The notes beneath the pieces were generated by a model, which saw only the letters and a list, made by a program, of their open reading frames with translations, was not told the origin of the DNA and ran no database searches. The translations under genes were made by a program, and so were the position numbers. Below, in pieces: positions 32,651 through 42,662 of a DNA stretch of 64,000 bases. Every line of letters starts with the position of its first letter. The stretch's first letter is position 1. This DNA is from Spirodela intermedia (taxonomy: Eukaryota > Streptophyta > Magnoliopsida > Alismatales > Araceae): the NCBI GenBank assembly GCA_902729315.2, contig LR746273.1, positions 2,891,001 to 2,955,000 of the forward strand, given 5' to 3'.

Positions 32651-34729
32651 TCACTTCCGGCCGCGAGACTTCGACTCGAAGTGGATGGCCTTCTTCTTCT
32701 TCTTGCGCACGACGACGGCGGGGCCGCCGCCTTCCCTGAACGGCATCCCCATGAGAGCGAGCAGCCGCTGGGCCTCGTTGTCGGTCTTGGCCGTGGTGGT
32801 GATGCAGACGTCCATCCCCCTCTGCTTGCCGAGCGCCTCGTACCTGATCTCCGGGAAGACGCTCTGGTCCCGCATTCCGATGCTGTAGTTCCCGTGGCCG
32901 TCGAAGCTGTTGGGATTGATGCCCTGGAAGTCCCTAGTCCGCGGCAGCCCCAGGTTTATCAGCCGGTCGAGGAAGTAGTACATCATCTGCGGACGGAAAC
33001 CAGATCTCAGATCTACTCCTGCTGAGACAGAGCGTAGAACCCGGCGGTCGGAGACTCGACGAAACATTCAGTGGATCAATGCTTCTGCAGGTTTAGTTCA
33101 TTCAAATCAAAGGGAGAGCCACCAGCACCGAAATGCCGGCGGCCACAGAATTTTGAAAAGGCAAGGTGAGGTCATTCGAACTCGTTATTAGATTTGCTTG
33201 AAGATATCGTATGGTTTCTACAGGGATAATCTTCTGGAAGCAATTCACCAGATAATAGACGGATAATCGGACTTTCTTTATATATTATTCCCCCAAATAT
33301 GACACTTTCTGCGCATGAATCAACTAAGAATCTGCGTTCACCGTTGACTAAGTTCCCATCATGTCAGGAAATTCGATTTATATTTTTCATCCGACTGTTC
33401 TAATGTGGCTCTCTAAGAAGGATTTTCGTTCTGTTTCTGAAACTTGACACAGAATTTCTGCACACAATGGTGTTGTTCTGACACCGTGTACTAAAACATC
33501 CAAGCGCCGATTACCATTCAAGATTGCGGCAAAACACTGGGAAGAAGTCCTTCCCAGATACCAAAAAGACTAGGATCCAAGACTGAAACACTGTTCTACG
33601 AAAAACTAACGGATCGGTGAGTTCACTTTCACGAAGTATTCAGATAACACCATCACTACATTTTTCCATGAAATCTGCTGGTCAGTCTCGTTCTGATCGT
33701 GAACCCTAATAACTTCAACCAAATTTGGAGCCCCCCACCTAGCTTACTTCAGCACCCCCCTTAGTGCGCTCCCAAACCCTAGGAAGAAAAGGGGAAGAAA
33801 ACAGGGAAAACCATCTTCTTTCACAAAAATGATAGCAGACGGATGAGGGCATTACCCAAGGAAACAAGAACAAAAAATCTATTTTCAGCCTTCATCTATG
33901 ACCCAGCCCAACTAATTTGGTGGTATTAGCAGCCTATTTCAACATAAGAATGCATGTGGTTCGAGAGTATCAGAAAAAAGGCAATAGATACTATTATATC
34001 CAGCTTGTTCCAGATGAAATGAAGAACATGCGATGAACCAGAGAAAATTGAAGCCCGGCAGAAGGAAGAGAGAAGCTCGGAAAAGAAGAAGAAGAAGAAA
34101 GAAAAGAGGGAGGGGGAGGTGAATGGACGAACATTGCCGCGGAGTGTGACGGCGGCGCCGACGGTGGTGCCTTCCCGGAGCTTGAAGGTGGCGATTGACT
34201 TCTTCGCACGGGTCTTGGCCGGCCGCTGCCCGGTGATGAGCGCCAGGTCTCTTATGGCGGCCTCCAACCCTTTCGAGTTCTGCTCCGCGTCCCCCATCCC
34301 GCAGTTCACCACAATCTTCTCAATCTTCGGCACCTGCAGATCCGGAAACCCTAATTGGAGCCCCCAAGATCCCATCGGAGGAGGACGACGAGGAGGGGGA
34401 GGAGCAGAAGTGAAGATCTGAACCTCGTGGATGTTGGTGTAGCCGAACTCCTCCTTGAGGATGGGAACGATCCTCTCGAGATAGGCGGTCTTGAGGCGCT
34501 GCAGCTTGTCGGCCTCCGCCTTGTCGACGAGGACCGCCGCCTTCGTCGGCGTCGACCGGACGGGCGCCGTGGGGGGCTCCGCGGTGGCCGTCGCCTTCAC
34601 GACGAGCCCCGCCACCCGGGCCCTGCCCCCGGCGGCCGCCCCTGCCGCCGCAGGGAGGGACCGGATGGGCAGCTGCGCGCGGGCCGTGAGGCGATTGGGA
34701 ACTATCGCCGGCAAGGTCGCGGCGGCCAT
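32651..34729 (-). CDS. RPL5: Plastid 50S ribosomal protein L5 (uL5c), nuclear-encoded
   Basis: Binds 5S rRNA in the central protuberance of the plastid ribosome. Exons, in transcription order: 34729-34424, 34333-34133, 32986-32651, giving 280 residues. The N-terminal ~45 residues are rich in Ala, Arg, Ser and Pro with almost no acidic residues, as in a plastid transit peptide. The mature protein shows L5 blocks: [73 protein letters not shown] and [15 protein letters not shown]. It ends in a basic tail ([18 protein letters not shown]). A bacterial-length core plus transit peptide distinguishes it from cytosolic RPL11. The gene lies 0.7 kb downstream of the NTF2-like gene on the same strand. 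Identity is secure. Confidence 0.95.
32987..34132 (-). other. Second intron of RPL5
   Basis: A 1.15-kb intron between GAAVTLRGN and MMYYFLDRL. No other feature was recognised. Confidence 0.8.
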
Positions 34730-35424
34730 GGTGAGCTTGAAGTCTCAGGCCCCGTGCGGGGGAAGTGAGGAGATAAAAGAGAGAGAGAGAGAGAAAGAGA
34801 GAGAAAGAGAGAGGAAGAGAGAGATAAGGTTGGTCTCTGCAGATAGGGAAAGTGCTCCATACTCTGTTTGTCTCTGCTTTTAGGAAGCGATTCCGCCTCT
34901 CTCATCGTCGCCTCACACAAGACAATGGCGAGAAAGCAGCCTGATTTATGGTCAACGTTCAAGAGAAAAAATAATAGGAACACTAATAATCATAGATTTT
35001 GTAGATACAATCTCAAAAAAAGGGGAACATTACCTCTCAAGGAAGGTTATTAACGACATCATTAGAGTATAATTAGTTGGTTGCACTTTGGGGTCGGTCA
35101 ACGTTGGATGATTATGCGTCAGTCATGTCATCAATGATTGATTAACATCATCACTAATTGTCAACGTATATTTCTCACACAATCTAAAGAAGATTTGGTC
35201 TATGTCTATAATACTCACTTTAGACTATAAGTCAACTCTTAAGATCGGTGTGGTAGGCCCCATTGAGGAACTTATTTCCACTATTGGTCACCAAAATAAC
35301 ACAAACATATGAAATCTTGGCCCGCAAGAATGAGGCTGACGAGATAGGACGATCCCAAAATCATTCACTTCCTTATAAACGTAGAGAACCCACCCCTGGT
35401 CAACTCAGTTCAGGCCTTCTTTCT
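34730..35424. other. RPL5 promoter and NTF2-like gene 3' region
   Basis: Directly upstream of the RPL5 ATG on the minus strand is an interrupted (GA)n/(CT)n tract (about 34779-34825), probably in the leader. The rest is AT-rich and contains several TTGAC/GTCAA cores between 35090 and 35235. No gene is seen. Confidence 0.55.
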
Positions 35425-36812
35425 TCACATGAGCTTCCTCAATATTCCAAGAAGGATGCGAGCCAAACGCTGCAAGGTCTTCATAGCGTGTGCCCACATG
35501 CCAGTATAGGACAATAAGAGCGGGAGGATCAGTGGCTTGACCCAATTCTTGTAGATGCTCATCACGAGTTGACCGATGGCACTGGATTTCTTCAAGAACT
35601 CTGCCGCATGAGCAATCGTTAGAATAATCTCATTTTAAGATAGTATAATAAGTATGTAATCCTGCTTTATAAAAATATGTCTTCCTGTGAAGTATGGGTC
35701 GATGGTCAAACACACGGGCCTAATAACCTCAACTTTTATCTGAAATTCGGTATATTATAATTATTAATTCCAAGGGAAGAATTATTCTTACCCTCAGCGA
35801 GGAGAGGGAACCTGTCGAAGGTAGAGGTAATGATCTTCAACACTTCCTGAAACCATGGTCAGATGAAGGTGAGGTTCATGGAGGTCCCCATGCTTGAGTG
35901 GGGACGAAAGAGGATGAACAGGGATGCTTACCACGGTGAGACCCCCGGCCTTGAGTGGCCACTCAACGGCCACAAGAGCTTTCCTGCACCAGCCGGAGCA
36001 GGGAATGGAGGATTCAGCGGGATTGAACAGTTTGAATCCATATTTGATGGAAACCAGAGGCCTCTTTACCTAATCCGCAGGCTGCCGCCGCCGGGTTCCT
36101 GGGAGAACTCATAGATGCCGCACCCCCTGGTGAAGGGTATCCTCTCCCCTTTCCACTCTGCAAAACGGGTGAGCACGGGTGGCAATGAGAGAATAGAGAG
36201 AAAGGGAAAGTAAGGAAGAAGGAGACATGGAAGGACAAAGAAGATCTCGATTTCTCTGGTGGTCGCTACCCAGATGCCAAACTGCCGCCGCCGCCGCCGC
36301 CGCCTCCTCTGCCGTCGTTGGCTTCCCCTCGTGGATGACCTCCAGGACCAGCTTGACGTTCTCCCCCATGGCTTCCGTCAGCTTCCCGAAGAAGCCCATC
36401 ACCTCCTGCACCGCCCAGTGGAGGTCTGTTTCAGCGGTGGTCGTTGCCCAGTGGGATTGCTCCGGCGAGTTACCTTCCTTCCTTGAAATGGCCTGGAGGA
36501 GATGGAGAGGTCCTCGAGGAGGCAGTCGTCAGACCAGAGCTCCCCCAGCGTCTTCATGTCCTTGCCGTTCACAGAGGAGTGAAACCCACCGAGGATATCA
36601 GCCGGCGACCCTTCCGAGGCCCCGACGCAAGAGATCCCTCTGCGTCCCTCGCGGAAACGGCGTAGTCTGACCGCCGTCCCCGGAGAAGACGGTGGCGCCG
36701 CCGGGAGGGTGAGGCGTCGGAGGTTGGTCCGCAGTAACTGTCCGCCATGAGAAAAGCTTCCGGGGCGGCGCCGGCAGGAGAACGCTGAGGAGGGGAGGAC
36801 GGCGGCGGCCAT
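35425..36812 (-). CDS. NTF2-like fold protein with predicted plastid transit peptide
   Basis: Exons, in transcription order: 36812-36474, 36405-36270, 36157-36070, 35983-35932, 35846-35792, 35600-35425. Coding length is 846 nt (281 residues) with consistent phases. Residues 1-62 look like a transit peptide (MAAAVLPSSAFSCRRR). An NTF2/SnoaL-like domain follows: VNGKDMKTLGELWSDDCLLE, SRPFQGRK, MGFFGKLTEAMGENVKLVLE, HLEWKGERIPFTRGCGIYEF. It resembles plant 'nuclear transport factor 2 family' plastid proteins of unknown activity. The C terminus has one hydrophobic stretch (PLILPLLLSYTGMW), possibly a membrane segment. Exon 2 carries an alanine run just before VWHLEW. An in-frame ATG at 36917 would add 35 residues; I prefer 36812 because it starts a typical transit peptide. 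The biochemical role is not known. Confidence 0.85.
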
Positions 36813-38222
36813 GGCTAGCGGGACCGCCGAGGAGGGCTCGCCGGAGAAGGTTAAAGAGGCAGCATTGCCGCCGTAGATTGCCTCCCGATGACTCCAGGAA
36901 TCGGATCGACGTTGCATGGCCGCACAGCCATCTCCCCCACCCGCTTTCTCCCTCCCTACAAACGGATATCATTTGAGTCGATTTGCACCCATCTCGTGAG
37001 TTTCAAAAACAGGCTTCGTCTGCTCGCCACCTCGGATTCTGTGGGGGCCTGGCAGGGTGGCTATAGTTTATGGGCTTGTAGGTTTATGAGGTCTATGGGA
37101 GAGGTGATACAATCTTAGGATTATGAGGATTAGTGGGAATAGTTTTATTCAGGTTCCATATGGATAAATAAAGCACGTCAGGGAAGAAAAGTTGCTCGGA
37201 GAGTGTCCGCGAGTGGGAGCCCCAGTTCTCTTGTCTTCCACCTGGGACCTACGTGGCCTGGATAAACATTAAGTGAGGGTCCCACAGTCACGGTCGTCTA
37301 TGTTTACCTTTTAAGAGACCACGGAGCAAATAAGCAAATATGCAAGTTGGAGGGATCTTTTATGAATGATTGTTAGGCTTGAAATATAAATATAACTTAA
37401 TTTGCAAATTTTTTTTATCAAACTCAAATTCACAAGAAAAGATTTTGGCTTGATCAAGGAAGACATTGTTGTGACTTGTGTTGAAATCATGCCAACTTAG
37501 GTTGACTTTTTGTGTCTATCTAACACATATTCTGAATTCATAAGGTTAAACAAGGAATATGTGACCTTCTTTCATAACATGAATCTTGTAGCATAATGTC
37601 AAGAACTATATAAATGTACATATTATTTATACCATGGTGATGACAATTCAAGAAATATATTATTTACATGTTAAAATTAAAGCCCAACGTTAAGGGAAAT
37701 AGGGCCAAAAGTTTAAGAAATAATCATCACATATGATATCATGTGAGATTCTTGTGCCATCTAGCTCAGAATTAACTTGAATATAGCTTCTTGTATGTGT
37801 CATTATGCTAATGGCACATTTGTTCAATCCATCTCTGATATGGACCAAGTGATGAATTGCATTTAGTTTAATTATATTTAATTTATTTCAACAAAATAAA
37901 AATAAACATCAAGCTTGATAGTTTTGTAACACTCCATATTCCCTCCCATGGATCCCCTCCATGAACATCCATATTGGGAAACATACTGGGGAGGGCATGT
38001 TCTTGAGAAGTCAAGGTTCATTCAGCAGGGCATACAGGAATAGGGAACAATCTAGCAAAGTCAACCACAAGAACATAGCACATCATATTGCTGACAAGAG
38101 TTCTTCTTAACATGGAGTGCGAGTCCCAGAGCCTTGGATGGTGAGCTCAAAGAACCGACCTTCACACAATCGCACACAAGGCAAAACCCATATCCTATGT
38201 ACAAGCCTGTGAACCATGAAGA
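36813..38222. other. Intergenic: NTF2-like promoter and 3' region of the coiled-coil gene
   Basis: The start is GC-rich on the minus strand just ahead of the NTF2-like ATG; from about 37300 it is AT-rich. No coding sequence, RNA gene or clear repeat was recognised. Confidence 0.5.
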
Positions 38223-38834
38223 TCAAAAGCCCCTGTAAAAGTCAACCTGGTGGCCCACAAGGCCGCCCCCAAGCATCCTATTGACGACTGCAGTTGCCGA
38301 GGTTCCCTTGTGAGGGAGGACCTCTCTTTGTGAGCCATCAGCAATCCGAAGAGAAGAGAGAGCCTCAGCCGCGATGTGGCCGACTGAGCTCTCCGCCAAT
38401 TCCTTCTTCTCGCCTTGGAACCGCGGAGACCATCGCATTCCGAGGGCATTACACCCTTCTCCCTCATACGCCTCGAAGCTCTGATAACCCATGAAGAGGT
38501 CAATGCCACCAGAGTGATTCCAGGAGCCGAACTGGCCGTTGTCCTTCAGCATGATGCGGCGGGAATCATCAGAGTCTTCCCCGAGAAGAACGTGCAGGGC
38601 TACCGCCTCGGCTATGGCTGCGCCTTCCTCATCAAGGCGCTGTTGCTCCTCCTTCTTCTTCTGCTTCTTCTTCTCAAGTTCGGACCTTATGGCTGCAGAG
38701 GCCGCCAGGGCTTTCTCGAGGCGCCGCTTCTTCCTCTCAGCCTGCTTGAGGCGGTCCAGCTCGTCCTTGGCCTGCTTCTTCTTCTTCTCCTTCCTCAGAG
38801 CAGGACCTGACCGGCCACATTGAGCCTTCTCCAT
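38223..38834 (-). CDS. Lysine-rich coiled-coil plant protein of unknown function
   Basis: Single open frame of 203 residues from the ATG at 38834. Residues about 10-75 are highly charged (LRKEKKKKQAKDELDRLKQA, LEKKKQKKKEEQQRLDEEG) and should form a long alpha-helix or coiled coil. A conserved-looking stretch follows (IAEAVALHVLLGEDSDDS), then a region with Gly, Trp and Phe (NGQFGSWNHSGGIDLFMGYQ). There is no signal peptide or catalytic motif. The basic run could serve as a nuclear localisation signal. I do not recognise a named family, but the composition and clean frame look like a real gene rather than chance. The leader may extend upstream across an intron (see 38835-40856). Confidence 0.7.
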   Translation of the reverse strand: MEKAQCGRSGPALRKEKKKKQAKDELDRLKQAERKKRRLEKALAASAAIRSELEKKKQKKKEEQQRLDEEGAAIAEAVALHVLLGEDSDDSRRIMLKDNGQFGSWNHSGGIDLFMGYQSFEAYEGEGCNALGMRWSPRFQGEKKELAESSVGHIAAEALSSLRIADGSQREVLPHKGTSATAVVNRMLGGGLVGHQVDFYRGF

Positions 38835-40856
38835 GGCCAAACTCTCCTCAAGTGGACACTCAAACCCAGTAAAAATGCTTTGCCGAGGGACAATGCGGAT
38901 TAACTTGAAACATTTCCCACTATATCGTGACTCATTTTCTGTGATCTATGTAATTTATCTATAATTCAAACTCCACGATCCTATGCCTACACCCACTCAG
39001 GCTTGAAGGAATATCGCATCCTGCGGATGATGCAATCCCAGAAGGAAATGACGGGGGAGAGAAGGAGAGAGAAAATGTAGGCACTAGTGGATGCATTTCT
39101 AATGGCTATTTCTCCTAACTTCTCACTGCCTACACAACTCCCCATGTTCTTCCCTGCTGCAATAAAAAGATCCAGATGCTCAAACTCCAATGCGAAAAAT
39201 CAACCAAAAAGACAGCATGGCTTCCTTGCTGGCAGAAAAAGAAAAATAGAGTAAAAAAGAAATTATTAATTCCAGGGGATGTAAAACTGCTAGTCGGAGA
39301 AGATACCTAAGTGAATGCAATGCCAACATGAATCGACAGATAAAACTGACCCAAATCGCTGTTAAATCAGTAATAAAATAAATAAATACATAGCAACGAA
39401 CCACTGTGCGGATCAGATGGCCTAATTTTTACCGGTCTGAAGAGCTCACAAAGAATGAATTTTTGGAATGTCTCTGGGAAAATTATGATACAATTTGAGA
39501 ATGGCAGAAATACAAATGCTCCTACTCATTGTCCAAAAGGGATATTTACCCTTTAAGGATTCTCCTATGAACAAGAAAGATGCAATTTATGTCAAAACAA
39601 AATAAGCAGCAGAGGGCATGAACTGGGTGGGATCCGGTGTCACATCAAATTTTTAGTTTGTTGTATTTAACTAAGAGGATATAAGACTACGCCAGAAAAG
39701 ATGGACAAGAAATCAAACTGCTAGCCAATTTGTGGGAACTCCAACTCAGAAGAAATTAAGGGAAAAAGGAATCAATGAAGCTACAGTACTTCAAATCCTG
39801 CATCTCAAGTTTAAGAGAGATGAAGTCAACTCCATGATGGATTTCAACACTCTCATTCTTCTGCCTCGTATTTGTGAATTCTTTGATCCTAGAGCCACAT
39901 GATACGAGCAGTTCAATACACATAACTCATCAATGATGATAACCTGGAGAACCAACCACATTTGGTATCACATTATTTCCACGTTGGTTACAAGGTGGGT
40001 TGTCGGTAGGAAAGCATGGAAAGATCAGAAGTCAATCTTTCTCCTTCGGACCTTGCATGTATCTCAGATATTCAAAAGCAAAAAGACTCCTCTATCAATG
40101 GAATCCGGCAATAGAGGGAGCCTCGGGTCAGGAATGGCTTAACTAGGAGTCAACCACCGGAAAATAAGCATCATGCTTAATCTCAAAGAGGATATTTATT
40201 GACTGGTCGAATTAAGAATATCTTTTCTCGATATAAAATGTCAAAAATGTTAGCCCTCTATATATCTACCGTACACCTTGTCCGCTGTTACCATATGTAA
40301 GGCCCAGAGGAAATCCCCAACCAGATGCGAAAGATGCTGCATGAAAGGACATATACACCAGAGGACAAACAACGCTGCCAGGGAGCTAACCATTGAATCT
40401 CTGGAATAAAGGCTTGATGCAGCCTACTCTCCAAGATTAAAATTAACAGAGAGATGTCAACTGATACACCAAAGCGGGAGAAACAAGGAAGATACTCAAT
40501 TTCTCGCGTGTATTATCACAGGCAAGTAAGATCGTCTGAGAAACCAGGGAAAAGGTTAAGTAATCAAAGTTTTGCACCAGCTCCCAAATATCATTAAGTT
40601 TTCAGAGGAAAAGAATTCGTTGATGGCGATTTCAAAACCCAATCAAGTCCAAAAGAAGAGCATGACAAAATCTTGAATCAGCCGGCGAAGAGGAAAAATG
40701 TGCAGAGATCCAACAAAGAAATCGGAACCGAGATTGTCGCTCAATCTGAATCATCAACCAAAAGCCCAGAGAAGCGAGTCCGAGAGAACGCATGCGACGG
40801 AAACTCTCTCGAAATGTGTTGAAATGAGGGCTTAGAGCCGGACCTGGACGGTGCTG
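38835..40856 (-). other. Upstream region of the coiled-coil gene, possible 5' UTR intron
   Basis: No coding sequence is seen. The far end (about 40600-40856) becomes less AT-rich and borders the inverted DeSI exon copy, whose donor-like CAG/GTCCGG faces into this region on the minus strand. A leader exon near 40.7-40.86 kb spliced to the coding exon is possible but not proven. Confidence 0.35.
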
Positions 40857-41106
40857 AGTAAGGTGCCGTCGAGCCGATCCGGTCCCAGCAGATCCAGTTA
40901 ATCAGGAAGGAGGTGCTGTTGGTCCGGGAGAACTCCCCGGCTGGTCACCTCAGCACCACCACCTTCCTGCTAACCCCGGTCCACTCAAGATCCGCCGGCG
41001 CTGCGCCCCTGCAGCCTACGCCCAACCCGGATACCAAATCGCAGGGAGGAGAGAGAGACGAACTCAGGCGAGGAGCTGGCCGATCCCTCCCTCTTCCCTC
41101 CTCTCT

Positions 41107-41140
<34 letters not shown>

Positions 41141-41345
41141 CCTCCTCTTGTGCTCGCTTTCACCGATCTCCACGATGAGCCCGTTGACATCTGGAGAGAG
41201 TCATCTCTCACCTTTGGCCGACGATTCTTTGGTCTGGGCCAACCCGGACTCATAGATCTCATAGACTTTCAGCCTCATAACTATTTTTCGGGCTTGATGC
41301 ATGATCAGCACATGATTTGTTGACATCACGAACGTGGGCCCCAAC
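40857..41345 (-). pseudogene. Degenerate inverted copy of the DeSI gene promoter and first exon
   Basis: Read on the minus strand, this matches the plus-strand region 42111-42797 in order: a GGGCCCAC/GGGTCCCAC start, an AAAGTCTATGAGATCTATGAG block (AAAGCCTATGACGTCTATGAG in the real gene), a (GA)n tract (about 41101-41150), GTTGGGCGTAG (CTGGGCGTAG), and the exon ending GCACCGTCCAGGT (GCGCCGTCCAGGT). The initiator ATG is lost and an in-frame TGA follows after a few codons, so it cannot encode the DeSI N terminus. The splice donor survives, so part of it may still be transcribed. Confidence 0.75.
41101..41150. repeat. (CT)n microsatellite
   Basis: Interrupted CT run in the inverted DeSI copy. 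It is the counterpart of the much longer (AG)n tract at 42285-42411. Confidence 0.9.
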
Positions 41346-42110
41346 TGTCTAGTTGTCACCCGTGGATTCATCGGGCATGTCGGCACCAGCTGTCCATTGC
41401 CACGTGGACCAGCCTGTCGGTATCTTCAGGACATGAGATTCTTGGCGGGGGTTAGTATTGGGCTGGGCTTGGGCCTTTTGAAGCCCAGACTGATGACTAT
41501 TTTATATGGGATTTTCCTCCCTATTTGTGCCTAATATTGACCTACAGTCGTAGGCCCCACTCTATACTCAAGAGTTGACCGTATTCCAGTCAAACGTAGC
41601 AAATGTCAACTTATGCAGAAACTTGTGAGCTTAGTTCATACGAGTCAACTCTTGGTCAACCAATGGCAGACACCAAACGACTCTTGTAGATTTTTTGCAC
41701 AAGTTGGTTATCTATTTGATTCAAGTCGCGAACAATAATCATCACTTAATTTTAACAGAAAGTAGCAAGCTCACATGTCTAAAGAGTTGACATGACACTC
41801 GTAGAGGTCAACTCAGGTGGTTGTTAAATGGCTATTCTTATCCAGAAAACAGATAGCTCAAAACACTGCAAATAGTGGCATTTTCTTAATGCACGAGCAA
41901 ACTGACACATCTCTATGCAAATGGAAAGGACAACGGTCAGTATAAGATTCGATGGGTACCTTGTGGAGGTCAACATTGGCCCGTTGAGGCTCCTATTGAC
42001 GGCCACTACAGTGGAGTCCACCTTGTCTTAGCAATGGCGAGGGACGTGGAGTCCACCTTATCTCACATAAGGGTGGGTACAAAGAATCGACGGACTATAA
42101 TGCGGGCCGT
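41346..42110. other. Spacer between the inverted DeSI copies, dense in W-box cores
   Basis: No gene. TTGAC or its complement GTCAA occurs at about 41537, 41575, 41589, 41605, 41644, 41654, 41787, 41806, 41968 and 41996: ten cores in under 470 bases. W-box elements of this core bind WRKY factors. That the cluster is functional is inference only. Confidence 0.6.
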
Positions 42111-42281
42111 GGGTCCCACAGATCGTATGAAACTCAAAGCCTATGACGTCTATGAGTCTGTGATGCGCGGGGGCGAATCGAGGGCCAAAGGGGGAAGACA
42201 ATCTCTATGTCAACAACAACATCGTGGGGATCGGAGACATGAGCGCAAGGAGATTGGAGAGGGGGCAGAGAGAAGCGGAGA

Positions 42282-42416
<135 letters not shown>

Positions 42417-42662
42417 AGAGGGAGAGCGAGAGAGAGAGGATGAGACAGTTCCTTGGCCCCGTACAAAGCACCCCGGCCATGCCAACTGCTGGCAGCGGCG
42501 AGTGAGATCACAGCTTCGAGGTACTCTGCTCCTCGTCTCAGACCGGCAATCTATTGGGGGAGCTCCCCGGTATCCGATCGGCGGCGGGCTGGGCGTAGAC
42601 TGCTGGGGAGGGGCGGCGGCGGCGGCAGCGGACCTTAGGAGGACCGGAGGGGAAGAGGAAGG

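Noticed and set aside
32546-33025. Plus-strand frame of 159 codons over RPL5 exon 3
   Set aside because: It is the antisense shadow of the conserved uL5c coding exon.
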